Source: Bradyrhizobium betae
GTDB lineage: Bacteria > Pseudomonadota > Alphaproteobacteria > Rhizobiales > Xanthobacteraceae
DNA length: 64,000 nucleotides
Assembly (NCBI RefSeq): GCF_004123905.1
Contig: NZ_MZXW01000053.1
Location: 1-64,000, forward strand
Reading direction: 5' to 3'
Made by a program: the position numbers and the translations under genes. This document shows positions 29,199 through 38,397 of the stretch, piece after piece; position 1 is the stretch's first letter, and each line of letters starts with the position of its first letter. The notes beneath the pieces were generated by a model. That model did not search any database, was not told the DNA's origin, and worked only from the letters and a program-made list of their open reading frames with translations.

Positions 29199-30173
29199 TC
29201 ACTGCAGATCGGAGATCTTGATGCCGGTCGGGCCGAGAATGACGACGAACAGCACCGGCAGGAAGAACAGGATCATCGGTACCGTCAGCTTCGGCGGCAG
29301 CGCGGCAGCCTTCTTCTCGGCCTCGTTCATGCGCATGTCGCGGTTTTCCTGCGCCATGACGCGCAGGGAATGCCCCAGCGGGGTGCCGTAACGCTCCGCC
29401 TGCTGAAGCGCGAGACACACCGATTTGACACCTTCGAGCCCGGTGCGCTTCGCCAGGTTTTCGTACGCGACCTTGCGGTCCTGCAAATAGGACAGCTCGG
29501 CCGTGGTCAGCGTGAATTCTTCCGACAGCGCGATGGACTGGCCCACGATTTCGACGGCGACCTTGCGGAACGCCATTTCGACCGACATGCCGGATTCGAT
29601 GCAGATCAGCAGCAGGTCGAGCGCGTCGGGAAAGGCGCGCTTGATCGAGAGCTGGCGCTTGGAGATCGCGTTCCGGAGGAACAGCATCGGCGCTTGAAGG
29701 CCGAGATAGGCGGCACCGACGCAGATGCCGATCTTGATGGGCATCGGCTTTTCCATGTGCGCGATCAGGAACACGTAGATGACCGTTCCGACGAACAGCA
29801 CGATCGGGGTCACCATGCGGGCGAACAGGAAGGTGATGTAGGGCGCCTGGCCACGGTAGCCCGCCATGATGAGCTTTTCCCGCGCGGCTTCCTGCGCGAG
29901 CCATTTCGTGAGGTTGAAGTCATCGACGACCTTGGAGACGATCTGCTTCGGCGTCTGGCGCAGCGAGACTTTCTCGTTCTTGTGGAGGCGTTCGCGCTCG
30001 CGCTGCCGGATGCGCTCACGCTCGCTGGCCACCGCCTTCATGCGCTTGGACAGGCCTTCGCCGGCGAACAGCGGCATCACCAGCGTATAGACGGTGGCGC
30101 TGGCGGCGATGGCCGCCAGCAGCATGGTCATGAAGCGGACGTCATGCAGTCTCGTGATGAGGAAATCAACCAT
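29199..30173 (-). CDS. tadC: Tad pilus inner-membrane platform protein TadC
   Basis: The 324-residue protein has an N-terminal TM (MTMLLAAIAASATVYTLVMPLFAG), a cytoplasmic basic segment, and a C-terminal T2SSF-type domain flanked by TMs (PYITFLFARMVTPIVLFVGTVIYV and LTVPMILFFLPVLFVVILGPTGI). DALDLLLICIESGMSVEMAFRKV is the F-domain hallmark. With TadB it forms the platform on which Flp pilin is extruded. It is the last gene of the minus-strand cpa operon. Confidence 0.95.
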   Translation of the reverse strand: MVDFLITRLHDVRFMTMLLAAIAASATVYTLVMPLFAGEGLSKRMKAVASERERIRQRERERLHKNEKVSLRQTPKQIVSKVVDDFNLTKWLAQEAAREKLIMAGYRGQAPYITFLFARMVTPIVLFVGTVIYVFLIAHMEKPMPIKIGICVGAAYLGLQAPMLFLRNAISKRQLSIKRAFPDALDLLLICIESGMSVEMAFRKVAVEIVGQSIALSEEFTLTTAELSYLQDRKVAYENLAKRTGLEGVKSVCLALQQAERYGTPLGHSLRVMAQENRDMRMNEAEKKAAALPPKLTVPMILFFLPVLFVVILGPTGIKISDLQ

Positions 30174-30182
30174 GTTGCACCG

Positions 30183-31160
30183 TCAGAAATCGAAGTTGAT
30201 CATCTTCTTCATCACCATAATGCCGACCGACATCCAGACGACGCAGCCGACCAGCATGAGCTGGCCGGTGGGATGGGTCCACAGAAGCGAGATGTAGTGC
30301 GGCGTCGTCAGATAGACGAGGAACATCACGATCGGCGGCAGCGAGCCGATGATGCCGGCCGAAGCCTTGGCTTCCATCGACATGGCCTGGATCTTTTCCT
30401 TCATCTTCTTGCGGTCACGCAGCACCTTGGAGAGGTTGCCCAGCGCTTCGGAAAGGTTGCCGCCCGACTTCTGCTGGATCGAGATGACGATGCCGAAGAA
30501 ATTGGCTTCCGGCAGCGGCATGCGCTCGTAGAGGCGCGAGCAGGCCTCGCCGAGCGGCATGCCGATCGCCTGCGTCTCGATGATGGACAGGAACTCGCTG
30601 CGCAGCGGCTCGGGCGCGTCCGCAGCGACGACCTTGATCGATTCGAACAGCGGCAGGCCCGCCTTGATGCCCCGGACGATGATATCGACGGCATCGGGCA
30701 GCGCCGCCAGGAACTTGGTTTCGCGGCGCTTCTTCAGGAAGCCGAGTGCCCAGCGCGGCAGGCCGAAGCCGCCGGCAAAGGCAAGCCCCGCGGCGCCGAG
30801 CAGGCCACCACCGGCGAACATGGCGCCCGCAAACAGCGCGCCGCCCACGACGGCGGACACGATCCAGAATTTCTGCGTCGTCCAGTCGAGCCCTGCCTGC
30901 GACAGGCGGACGCTGAGCGGAACACTCTTCTCCTGCTGGCGCCGTGCCTCGAGATCCTTCAGCGAGGTCTCGACTTGCTCACGGCGCGATCGCTGGCTCT
31001 TCTCGGTCTGCTTGGCCGCGGGCGCATCGGCGCGCGCGATCGACGCGCGGCGGTTCTCTGCCTTCCGCTCCCCGGACAGCAGCGGATAAAGGAAGACCCA
31101 GGCGATCCCACCGACGGCGGCGGTGGCGAGGAAGGCGAGGGCGAGGACCTGCATGTTCAT
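30183..31160 (-). CDS. tadB: Tad pilus inner-membrane platform protein TadB
   Basis: The 325-residue partner of TadC has the same architecture: N-terminal TM (VLALAFLATAAVGGIAWVFLY), a charged segment, two central TMs (FWIVSAVVGGALFAGAMFAGGGLL), and a T2SSF domain with PDAVDIIVRGIKAGLPLFESI. The start at 31160 (MNMQ) is preferred over the frame to 31250, which would overlap cpaF. It lies 16 bases after cpaF and nine before tadC. Confidence 0.94.
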   Translation of the reverse strand: MNMQVLALAFLATAAVGGIAWVFLYPLLSGERKAENRRASIARADAPAAKQTEKSQRSRREQVETSLKDLEARRQQEKSVPLSVRLSQAGLDWTTQKFWIVSAVVGGALFAGAMFAGGGLLGAAGLAFAGGFGLPRWALGFLKKRRETKFLAALPDAVDIIVRGIKAGLPLFESIKVVAADAPEPLRSEFLSIIETQAIGMPLGEACSRLYERMPLPEANFFGIVISIQQKSGGNLSEALGNLSKVLRDRKKMKEKIQAMSMEAKASAGIIGSLPPIVMFLVYLTTPHYISLLWTHPTGQLMLVGCVVWMSVGIMVMKKMINFDF

Positions 31161-31176
31161 GGCTGCGCTGACCTGC

Positions 31177-32640
31177 TCACGTATTCGGTGCCACTTCCGC
31201 GGCGTCGAGCGCGGCGGCAAGGCGCTTCTCTTCGCCGTAATAGCGCGCACGCTCCCAGAATTTCGGACGGCCGATGCCGGTCGACCGGTGCTTGCCGATG
31301 ATCTTGCCGTTCGCGTCCTCGCCGACCAGGTCGTAGAGGAAGATGTCCTGGGTGATGATGGTGTCGCCTTCCATGCCCATCACCTCGGTGATGTGGGTGA
31401 TGCGGCGCGAACCGTCGCGCAGACGCGCGGCCTGGACGATGACGTCGATCGAGGCGCAGATCATCTCGCGGATGGTGCGCGAGGGCAGGGAGAAACCACC
31501 CATCGTGATCATGGATTCGCAGCGCGACAGCGCTTCGCGGGGATTGTTGGCGTGCAGCGTGCCCATCGAGCCGTCATGGCCGGTGTTCATGGCCTGGAGG
31601 AGATCGAAGGCCTCCGGGCCGCGGACTTCGCCGACGATGATGCGTTCGGGGCGCATACGCAGGCAGTTGCGCACCAGCTCACGCATGGTGACCTGGCCTT
31701 CGCCCTCGATGTTGGGCGGCCTGGTTTCGAGCCGCACCACGTGGGGCTGCTGGAGCTGGAGCTCGGCCGCGTCCTCGCAGGTGATGACGCGCTCGTCGTG
31801 CTCGATATAATTGGTCATGCAGTTGAGCAGCGTGGTCTTGCCCGAGCCGGTACCGCCGGAGATCAGCACGTTGCAGCGGACGCGGCCGATGATCTGGAGA
31901 ATTTCGGCGCCTTCCGGCGAGATCGCGCCGAACTTGACGAGCTGATCCAGCGTCAGCTTGTCCTTCTTGAATTTGCGGATGGTGAGCGCAGGGCCGTCGA
32001 TCGACAGCGGCGGTACGATGGCGTTGACGCGGGAGCCGTCGGCGAGGCGCGCGTCGCAGATCGGCGAGGATTCGTCGACGCGCCGGCCGACCTGGCTGAC
32101 GATGCGCTGGCAGATGTTGAGCAGCTGCTGGTTGTCGCGGAAGCGGATGCCGGTCTTCTGGATCTTGCCGTTGACTTCGATGAAGACAGTGTTGGCGCCG
32201 TTGACCATGATGTCGGCGATGTCGTCACGCGACAGCAGCGGCTCCAGCGGACCGTAGCCGAGCACGTCGTTGCAGATGTCGTCGAGCAGCTCTTCCTGCT
32301 CTGCGATCGACATCACGATATTCTTGATCGCGATGATCTCGTTGACGATATCGCGGATTTCCTCGCGCGCGGACTCGGAGTCGAGCTTGGCGAGCTGGGC
32401 GAGGTCGATGGCCTCGATCAGCGCGCCGAAGATGGTCGCCTTGACCTCGTAATAATTGTCGGACCGGCGGGCCTCCATGGTCGGCGCAGGCTTTGCCGGA
32501 GCGAGCGGCGGCGAGGCGATGGCCGGCGGGGGCGGCGCGCGCGACACCGTCGGCGCCGGAGCCGTGGCAGGCTCTGGCGACCCGGCGCCGGGCTTGGGAG
32601 CCCGAGTATCGGTGTCTGTTCCGCTACGCTTACCGAACAC
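31177..32640 (-). CDS. cpaF: Tad secretion ATPase CpaF/TadA
   Basis: The 487-residue hexameric ATPase drives pilus assembly. Walker A is GGTGSGKTTLLN, followed by the aspartate box EDAAELQL, the Walker B region MRPERIIVGEVRG and the histidine box region MNTGHDGSMGTLHANNPREAL. The N-terminus (~1-60) is a Pro/Ala-rich low-complexity stretch. It acts at the cytoplasmic face of the TadB-TadC platform. It follows tadZ by 18 bases. Confidence 0.97.
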   Translation of the reverse strand: MFGKRSGTDTDTRAPKPGAGSPEPATAPAPTVSRAPPPPAIASPPLAPAKPAPTMEARRSDNYYEVKATIFGALIEAIDLAQLAKLDSESAREEIRDIVNEIIAIKNIVMSIAEQEELLDDICNDVLGYGPLEPLLSRDDIADIMVNGANTVFIEVNGKIQKTGIRFRDNQQLLNICQRIVSQVGRRVDESSPICDARLADGSRVNAIVPPLSIDGPALTIRKFKKDKLTLDQLVKFGAISPEGAEILQIIGRVRCNVLISGGTGSGKTTLLNCMTNYIEHDERVITCEDAAELQLQQPHVVRLETRPPNIEGEGQVTMRELVRNCLRMRPERIIVGEVRGPEAFDLLQAMNTGHDGSMGTLHANNPREALSRCESMITMGGFSLPSRTIREMICASIDVIVQAARLRDGSRRITHITEVMGMEGDTIITQDIFLYDLVGEDANGKIIGKHRSTGIGRPKFWERARYYGEEKRLAAALDAAEVAPNT

Positions 32641-32658
32641 TTAACAACTCCATGCGGC

Positions 32659-33927
32659 CTATTTTCGCCGCAACTTCTCAATCAGGGGTGAAAGCAAGGA
32701 CGACTTTTGTTTCTTCGTCTCGCTGCGGCCGGTCAGGCGTTGGGCGATCTGGAGGAACATCTCGATCGACTTGTGGTTGGCGGATATCTCCGCGATCATC
32801 TGGCCGTTGTTGGCCGCCGACCCGAAGATCTGCGGCTCGAACGGGATCGAGACGACCGGCTGGCTCTCGATCGCCTTGGCGAACTCCGCGGCGGCGATTT
32901 CGGGCCTTTTCGGGACGCCGACCTGGTTCAGGCAGTAGAGCGGTGGCCGGTCGTTGGGCCGCGCGGCCTTCAGAAGGTCGAACAGGTTCTTGGTATTGCG
33001 CAAATTGGCGAGGTCGGGCGCCGCCACGATCAGGATGTCGTCGGCTCCGATCAGGGCGCGCTTGGTCCAGCCCGACCATTGATGCGGGATGTCGAGCACG
33101 ATGCAGGGCATGGTGGAGCGCAGCGTGTCGAACACGGCGTCGAAGGCGTCGGAGCCGAAATCATAGACCCGGTCAAGCGTCGCCGGCGCCGCCAGCAGGC
33201 TGAGATGGTCGGTGCATTTCGACAGCAGACGGTCGATGAAGGCCGTATCGACGCGGTCTGGCGAGAACACGGCGTCTGCAATGCCCTGCGGCGGGTCCTG
33301 GTTATAGTCGAGGCCGGCCGTGCCGAAGGCAAGGTCGAGATCGGCGACGACCGCGTCCATCGCGAGGTCGCGCGCAATCGCCCAGGCGACATTGTGGGAG
33401 ATGGTGGAGGCGCCGACGCCGCCCTTGGCGCCGACCACGGCGATGATGCGGCCGACTGCCTTGGCTTCCGGTGCCGAGAACAGGTTGCAGATCGAGCGCA
33501 CGACTTCGATCGCGCCGACTGGCGCGAGCACGTAGTCGCTGACGCCGCGGCGCACCAGCTCGCGGTAGAGCGTGACGTCGTTGATGCGGCCGATCACGAC
33601 CACGCGGGTGCCGGCGTCGCAGACAGTGGCGAGCTGGTCGAGTCCGCCCAGGAGGTCGTTGCGGCCGTCGCTCTCGATCACGATCACGTTCGGCGTGGGG
33701 GCTGAGCGGTAGGCTTCGATCGCGGCCGCCATGCCGCCCATCTGAATCTTCAAGTGAGCCTTGCCGAGGCGGCGGTCCTCGCCGGCCGACTGCACTGCGG
33801 CGGCGGTCTCCACGGTCTCGCAGAAGGCCTGGACCGAAACGCGCGGTGCGGGCGCAATATGCTCCTCGACCGGCGGGAGGGATGCGTCCGGCTGCTCTTC
33901 GTGTGTCTGGCGAGCGTAACTGATCAT
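32659..33927 (-). CDS. cpaE: Tad pilus localisation ATPase CpaE/TadZ
   Basis: The 422-residue protein has an N-terminal receiver-like domain (~60-165, VIVIESDGRNDLLGGLDQLA ... SDYVLAPVGAIEVV) without an obvious phosphorylation pattern, then a ParA/MinD-like ATPase with the deviant Walker A VGAKGGVGASTI. This is the fold that places Tad machinery at the cell pole. Its start overlaps the cpaD stop by four bases (ATGA), indicating coupled translation. Confidence 0.95.
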   Translation of the reverse strand: MISYARQTHEEQPDASLPPVEEHIAPAPRVSVQAFCETVETAAAVQSAGEDRRLGKAHLKIQMGGMAAAIEAYRSAPTPNVIVIESDGRNDLLGGLDQLATVCDAGTRVVVIGRINDVTLYRELVRRGVSDYVLAPVGAIEVVRSICNLFSAPEAKAVGRIIAVVGAKGGVGASTISHNVAWAIARDLAMDAVVADLDLAFGTAGLDYNQDPPQGIADAVFSPDRVDTAFIDRLLSKCTDHLSLLAAPATLDRVYDFGSDAFDAVFDTLRSTMPCIVLDIPHQWSGWTKRALIGADDILIVAAPDLANLRNTKNLFDLLKAARPNDRPPLYCLNQVGVPKRPEIAAAEFAKAIESQPVVSIPFEPQIFGSAANNGQMIAEISANHKSIEMFLQIAQRLTGRSETKKQKSSLLSPLIEKLRRK

Positions 33928-34658
33928 TTGCCGGTGTCGCTGAGTTTGGCCTTCTCGGCCTCAGGATAGGTAACCGAGGTCGGATTGCCCTTGCGGTATT
34001 TCTCGAAAGCGGCGGTGCGCCGTGTCGTGTAGGACGGCGTTTCGGAACGCGGCTGCTCGAGGTCCGACGGATTGTCGATCATGGCTGCCATGTTGCGCTG
34101 ATAGGAGCAGCCGTAATTGTAATAGTCCTTGTTCTCGAACCAGCTCTTGTTCTTCATCGAGGGGCCGATGTCCTCCGGCCACAGGCCGCATGGACCGGCG
34201 ACGGCGGCGATCCTGGAATATGTCAGCCGGATCGGCGGTAGGAAGCGCTTGTCTCCCGGCTGGTAGGTGCGAACGGTGACGCCGCGCGGCGGAACGCCCG
34301 CGGCCGCCAGCATCGACTGGATCTCACGCATCGTTTCCGCGACCGGGCGCGCGTTGGGCGTGCCGGACGGGGTATCGATATGGATGGCGCCGGTGCCTTC
34401 GTGCAGCCAGGTCGATGCCAGGCCCATCACGTCGGCGCGTTGGGCGGCGCTCAAGCCGCCGCGGGCATGGCCGACGAAGACGACGATCGAGCGGTTCTGT
34501 TCCTCGATCGCGATCGGATGACGCTGCTTGTAGTCGTCGGGAATGGAGGCGGTCGTCACCTCGTCGTGCTGGCAGCCGCCGAGCGCAAGCGCGATGCCGA
34601 CGAGCGCGCCACCGAGGCCGATGGCGCGTTTGCGAAGCTGGGGTGGTCTTGTGGTCAT
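33924..34658 (-). CDS. cpaD: Tad pilus lipoprotein CpaD
   Basis: The 244-residue protein carries a lipoprotein signal ending in ALGGC (acylated cysteine near residue 27). The mature part includes RPVAETMREIQSML and VRTYQPG, then GPCGLWPEDIGPS and NYGCSYQRNMAAMIDNPSDL, the conserved core of the CpaD family, which sits at the outer membrane with the secretin. The ATG at 34658 has GGGGA seven bases upstream; the longer frame would start on TTG. Four-base overlap with cpaE. Confidence 0.92.
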   Translation of the reverse strand: MTTRPPQLRKRAIGLGGALVGIALALGGCQHDEVTTASIPDDYKQRHPIAIEEQNRSIVVFVGHARGGLSAAQRADVMGLASTWLHEGTGAIHIDTPSGTPNARPVAETMREIQSMLAAAGVPPRGVTVRTYQPGDKRFLPPIRLTYSRIAAVAGPCGLWPEDIGPSMKNKSWFENKDYYNYGCSYQRNMAAMIDNPSDLEQPRSETPSYTTRRTAAFEKYRKGNPTSVTYPEAEKAKLSDTGK

Positions 34659-34678
34659 CGTGAAGTCCCCGTTCCGCT

Positions 34679-36169
34679 TCAATCGGTGATGAAACCGTAG
34701 GTGCCGCGGTAGTTGCGTGCCGGCTCGGTTTTACCGGGCACGCCGTAGATGCGGTTGATGTTGCCGAGCAGCTCGGCCTGCGGATCGGCGGGCGCCGAGA
34801 AGCCGTCATCCGGCCGCGACAGGTCCTTCTGCGCCACTGCGCGAACGATATAGGGCGTCACGATCACGACCAGCTCGGTTGCGTTATTGACGAAGTCGCG
34901 GCTGCGGAACAGCGTGCCGAGGATCGGGAGCTGCATCAGTCCCGGCAATCCGCTCACCGCCTGCTTGGTCTGCTGCTGGATCAGGCCGGCCATCGCCATC
35001 GCGCCGCCGGAGGGTATCTCCAGCGAGGTCTCGGCGCGGCGGGTCCTGATCGAGGGCACCGTCAGCGAGTTCACCGACGTCGAGGTCACGGCCTGGGACA
35101 GCGTGATCGCATTTTCGTTCGACAGTTCCGAGACCTCGGTCATCACCCGCAGGCTGATCTTGCCCTCGCTCAGAACGACGGGGGTGAAATTGAGCGAAAT
35201 GCCGAACTTCTTGAAGCTGATCTGGGTGGTACAGACATGCGTGGTCGGGTCGCACGCATAGCCCGCCGGGACCGGGAATTCGCCGCCGGCGATGAAGGTC
35301 GCGGACTCACCGGAGATCGCGGTCAGGTTCGGCTCGGCCAGCGTCCGGATCACGCCCGCGGTTTCCATCGCGCGCAGGGTGGCCTGCACCGACGGCGTCG
35401 CGCCGAACTTCGTAGTCAGATTGTTGCCGTCGACGAGGTTGCGACCGAGAGCCGTGAACGGGTTGGAGTTGGTGAAGCTCACCACCGAGGTGCCGTAGTT
35501 CAGGTTCGCGGTGAGGTCGATGCCGAGCTGCTTGACTATATTGCGCTGGACCTCGGCGACGGTCACCTTGAGCATGACCTGGTCGCGGCCGCGGACGACG
35601 ATCGAATTCACCACCTTGCCGGCGTCGCCGGTGAGGCGCGCGGCGAGCTCGTTGGCCTGCTGCGCCTCCATCGGGTTCGCCGCAGTGCCGGTCAGGACGA
35701 TGCCGTCGCCGAGTCCGTCGATCTGGATGTCGGAATTGGGCAGGACTTGCTTCAGGGCGGCCCGCACGCCGTTGAGGTCGCGCTTGACCGCGATATCATA
35801 GGCCGCGATCTGCTGGCCGGCGGAATCGAAGAACACGATGTTGGTCTGGCCGACCGAGGCGCCGATGATGTAGGCGCGCTGCGCCGAGCGCACCACCGCG
35901 TTCGCGATCTTGGGATCTGCGACCAGCACGTCCTTGATGTCGCGCGGCAGGTCGATGACGATCGACTTGCCGACACCGAGCGAGAGGAAACGCGCGTTCA
36001 TCTGGCCGTCGGCGGCAACCTGCGTCCCCGGACGGTAATCGGCGGCGACCACGGGGGTCAGCGCCGGGTTGAGCACCAGCGCGAGGGCGGCCGAGAACGA
36101 CAGGGCGCGGACCACGGAGGTTCGCATCGTCGCCAGATCTGCCCTGCATTTCATATCGACAGTCCTCAT
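34679..36169 (-). CDS. cpaC: Tad pilus secretin CpaC/RcpA
   Basis: The 496-residue outer-membrane channel has a signal peptide (VVRALSFSAALALVLNPALTPVVAA), an N-terminal PF13629-type domain (~55-125, VGKSIVIDLPRDIKDVLVADPKIANAVV), a BON-like middle (~130-200), and the secretin core (~260-450) with LAEPNLTAISGESATFIAGGEFPVP and SLEIPSGGAMAMAGLI. It forms the exit ring for the Flp pilus. Its ATG overlaps the cpaB stop by ATGA. Confidence 0.96.
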   Translation of the reverse strand: MRTVDMKCRADLATMRTSVVRALSFSAALALVLNPALTPVVAADYRPGTQVAADGQMNARFLSLGVGKSIVIDLPRDIKDVLVADPKIANAVVRSAQRAYIIGASVGQTNIVFFDSAGQQIAAYDIAVKRDLNGVRAALKQVLPNSDIQIDGLGDGIVLTGTAANPMEAQQANELAARLTGDAGKVVNSIVVRGRDQVMLKVTVAEVQRNIVKQLGIDLTANLNYGTSVVSFTNSNPFTALGRNLVDGNNLTTKFGATPSVQATLRAMETAGVIRTLAEPNLTAISGESATFIAGGEFPVPAGYACDPTTHVCTTQISFKKFGISLNFTPVVLSEGKISLRVMTEVSELSNENAITLSQAVTSTSVNSLTVPSIRTRRAETSLEIPSGGAMAMAGLIQQQTKQAVSGLPGLMQLPILGTLFRSRDFVNNATELVVIVTPYIVRAVAQKDLSRPDDGFSAPADPQAELLGNINRIYGVPGKTEPARNYRGTYGFITD

Positions 36170-36963
36170 CGTGCCTTTGCCGTCGAGCTTGGGATACCGT
36201 AGCGAATGATCGAAACGCCATCGCGCTTCTGTGCGGAATCGTCGAGCGTGATCTCGCTCATCTTGACGTCGACGATGCTGCGTAGCGCCAGCGACAGCGT
36301 TCCGGCCTGGCGGCCCGAAGTGAGCACCTGGGTCTGCGACGGATTGAGCTCGAGAGTCACGGTCTTGCCGACCACTGCGTTCTGGCCCTCCTTCTCCTTC
36401 GGAGCCTGGTCGATGGCGAGCACGCGAACATTGGTCAGGATGATCTCGGAGGTGACGACGTCAGGCGCGCCGCTGCTCTGGTCGGGGTTCTTGAGGCGGC
36501 GGGTCAGAAGGACGTCGACGCGATCGTTGGGCAGGATGAAGCCGCCGGCGCCCGTCTCCGGCGAGATCTCGGTCGAGATCGCGCGCATGCCGGTGGGCAG
36601 GATGGCCGCCATGAAGCCGGAGCCCTCGGGCTTGACCAGCTTCTGGTCGCGGATCGGCTCACCCTGGATGAAGGGAGCGCGCGCGATCGAGCCGGTCACC
36701 TGAGTTGCGCCCTCGGGACGCTCGTTGCGGCGGATGAAGGTGGCGCTGGCGGTTGCGGCCGGCCAGGTCTGCCATTGCACGTCTTCCGGCTTGACGGTCT
36801 GGCCGAGGCCGATGTCGTTCTTGGCCACCAGCACGTCGACGGTGGGAAGCTGCGCGACCGGAGCCGGCGGCGGCGCAGAATTGTCCGAGCCGCTCGCCAG
36901 ATACGCGGCGACACCGCCGGCGCAGATGGCGACCGTCAGGACGACTATGCGGGCCCTATTCAT
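36166..36963 (-). CDS. cpaB: Tad pilus assembly protein CpaB/RcpC
   Basis: The 265-residue protein starts with an anchor or signal (ARIVVLTVAICAGGVAAYLA) and has an SAF/beta-clip domain (~45-115, VLVAKNDIGLGQTVKPEDVQW ... FIQGEPIRDQKLV) and an RcpC-like domain (~120-230, GMRAISTEISPETGAGGFILPNDRVDVLLT). It supports secretin function in the periplasm. The ATG at 36963 (GGAAAG upstream) is chosen over a GTG 18 bases earlier. Four-base overlap with cpaC. Confidence 0.94.
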   Translation of the reverse strand: MNRARIVVLTVAICAGGVAAYLASGSDNSAPPPAPVAQLPTVDVLVAKNDIGLGQTVKPEDVQWQTWPAATASATFIRRNERPEGATQVTGSIARAPFIQGEPIRDQKLVKPEGSGFMAAILPTGMRAISTEISPETGAGGFILPNDRVDVLLTRRLKNPDQSSGAPDVVTSEIILTNVRVLAIDQAPKEKEGQNAVVGKTVTLELNPSQTQVLTSGRQAGTLSLALRSIVDVKMSEITLDDSAQKRDGVSIIRYGIPSSTAKAR

Positions 36964-37089
36964 ACGCTTCACTTTCCACAAAACGCCGCGACGCTGCCGC
37001 CGCCGTAATCGGCAGTTGACCAGCTATTCGTCAAAGCATGGTTAATGAGGCGTATCTAAATCGGCTTAACGCCGGGTTACCCGGTGTGT

Positions 37090-37614
37090 TCAGCGCAGTG
37101 CGAGGTGTGCGAGGTCGATCGCCTTCACCCATCCGGTCTCCGGGTAGACCATCAGCGCGCCAAGCGTGAGCGCGATCCCGTAGGGGATGCCGCTCTCCTT
37201 GTCGTGCAGTCGTGCCAGCCAGGCCTGGCCCGCCAGCCCGTAAGGCAATGGCCATTGCCGGAACTGGAGCAGAAGAAGCGTCAGCGCTCCGCCGAACAGC
37301 GAAGCGTAGAGCAGGAAGTCCATCAACTGGGCGAAGCCGAACCAGAGCGCGACAGAAGCTGCGACCTTGGCGTCGCCGCCGCCCATCCAGCCCATCGCGA
37401 AGCAGCCGAAGGCCACGACCAGGAGCAGCGCGCCGGCGCCGACATGGCTCAGCATCTCGTAAGGTGCCATGCCACCGGCGAAGGCGAGCACGAAGAAGCC
37501 CGCGACCAGCGCCAGCGAGACTCGGTTCGAGATCGTCATCGTGAAGAGATCGCTCGCGGCGGCGAACGCCATCAGGGCGGGAAACAGCAGAAGGCGCGCG
37601 AGGTCGAGGATCAT
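37090..37614 (-). CDS. cpaA: Prepilin peptidase CpaA/TadV
   Basis: The 174-residue type IV prepilin peptidase is of the short (TadV) kind without the N-methyltransferase loop. Catalytic aspartates of this aspartic protease family appear in AASDLFTMTISNRVS and MGWMGGGDAKVAAS (the GxGD motif, here GGGD). About six membrane segments are visible. It cleaves the leader of the Flp pilin and TadE-like pseudopilins at the inner-membrane cytoplasmic face. It starts 131 bases after the hidden small ORF downstream of the pilin. Confidence 0.94.
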   Translation of the reverse strand: MILDLARLLLFPALMAFAAASDLFTMTISNRVSLALVAGFFVLAFAGGMAPYEMLSHVGAGALLLVVAFGCFAMGWMGGGDAKVAASVALWFGFAQLMDFLLYASLFGGALTLLLLQFRQWPLPYGLAGQAWLARLHDKESGIPYGIALTLGALMVYPETGWVKAIDLAHLALR

Positions 37615-37745
37615 GGGCTGCGTCTTGAGCTTGGTATTAATCTTGGGCTCGCCGCGGGATCCGGCGTCGGGCGATGCTAGCCGGCAGAGCTAAACAAACC
37701 GACAACGGCGGCAGCGGCCGCAAGAAGCGGAACCCGTGAGCGTGC

Positions 37746-37892
37746 TCACCAGAGGCTGGCAATGCGCGCGGCGAGTGCGACCGTCGCAAGCAGCAGGGCA
37801 ACGCAGACCCAGTACGCCGGCGAGCCGGTCTGCACCGTCTCCGCCTTGCTCGCCGCAACCGCGGCATCGGGTCTGTGCTCGCGCAACGCCAC
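37746..37892 (-). CDS. Possible small membrane protein (48 aa) between pilin and cpaA
   Basis: I translated this frame by hand: a GTG at 37892 with GGCGAG upstream opens a 48-codon ORF that ends at TGA 37746-37748. The product has a polar N-terminal half (MALREHRPDAAVAASKAE) and one clear membrane segment near its C-terminus (YWVCVALLLATVALAARIA). Codon third positions are mostly G or C, as in neighbouring real genes, and the frame makes protein-like sequence, unlike the competing frames there. It starts only about 30 bases past the pilin terminator hairpin, so expression would depend on readthrough or its own promoter. No family recognised. Confidence 0.45.
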   Translation of the reverse strand: MALREHRPDAAVAASKAETVQTGSPAYWVCVALLLATVALAARIASLW

Positions 37893-37910
37893 TGGAACTC
37901 GCCGTGCTCA

Positions 37911-37939
37911 AAAAAACAAAGGCCCCGGAGGTCCGGGGC
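37911..37939 (-). terminator. Pilin terminator or attenuator
   Basis: On the minus strand, an 8-bp stem GCCCCGGA / TCCGGGGC with a two-base centre (37922-37939) is followed by CTTTGTTTTTTT. It lies 23 bases past the pilin stop. A strong but leaky terminator here would explain high pilin and low assembly-protein expression from one promoter. Confidence 0.85.
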
Positions 37940-37962
37940 TTTTGCCATCGCTGGTCGGTCGC

Positions 37963-38127
37963 TTACTTCAGCGAGGTGCTGATCGAACCGAACTTGGTGT
38001 TCAGCGTGCTGCCGAGGTTGTTGACGACGGTGATGATGGCCAACGCGATGCCGGCGGCGATCAGACCGTATTCGATAGCGGTGGCGCCGGATTCATCCTT
38101 GGCGAAGCGCGCAATCAGGTTCTTCAT
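37963..38127 (-). CDS. Flp/Fap family type IVb pilin
   Basis: The 54-residue prepilin has a short basic leader and the hallmark FAKDESGATAIEYGLIAAGIALAIITVV: cleavage is expected after the glycine in DESG-A, leaving the hydrophobic N-terminal helix with the conserved Glu-Tyr pair. This is the major subunit of the Tad pilus, used for surface adhesion. The ATG at 38127 is favoured by GGAG eight bases upstream. A strong terminator follows. It heads the minus-strand cpa/tad cluster. Confidence 0.95.
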   Translation of the reverse strand: MKNLIARFAKDESGATAIEYGLIAAGIALAIITVVNNLGSTLNTKFGSISTSLK

Positions 38128-38397
38128 GAACATAACTCCATCTGGGTTGGATCGCCTCGTTCGGCGCTGTCTTTGACGCTGTGACCATGAGAGCCGAGCT
38201 CTTTCGGTAGAGTTAATTCGACCGTGCAAAGCCCAATCCTGCTCGATGCTTGTGCCCAAAGTGAATTTCACCTTAAGGCGCCCGTCGCAATTCGCTCCGG
38301 TTCCGGATCCGCCGCAAGCGTCCCACAGGCTTCACCCTCCCTTAAATTTCACGGAGTAGGCCTAAGGCGGACCAGCTATTTCGGAAGAGAGGCGACG
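38128..38397. other. Divergent promoter region between the pilin and the desaturase-family gene
   Basis: This 270-base region must hold the pilin promoter on the minus strand and that of the plus-strand gene at 38398. I could not assign hexamers with confidence. The open frames that run through it from either side have no protein-like content. Confidence 0.4.

Noticed and set aside
29370..31301. 643-codon plus-strand frame opposite tadC and tadB
   Set aside because: Antisense shadow rich in Arg, His, Asp and Gln with no domain; the minus-strand tad genes explain this DNA.
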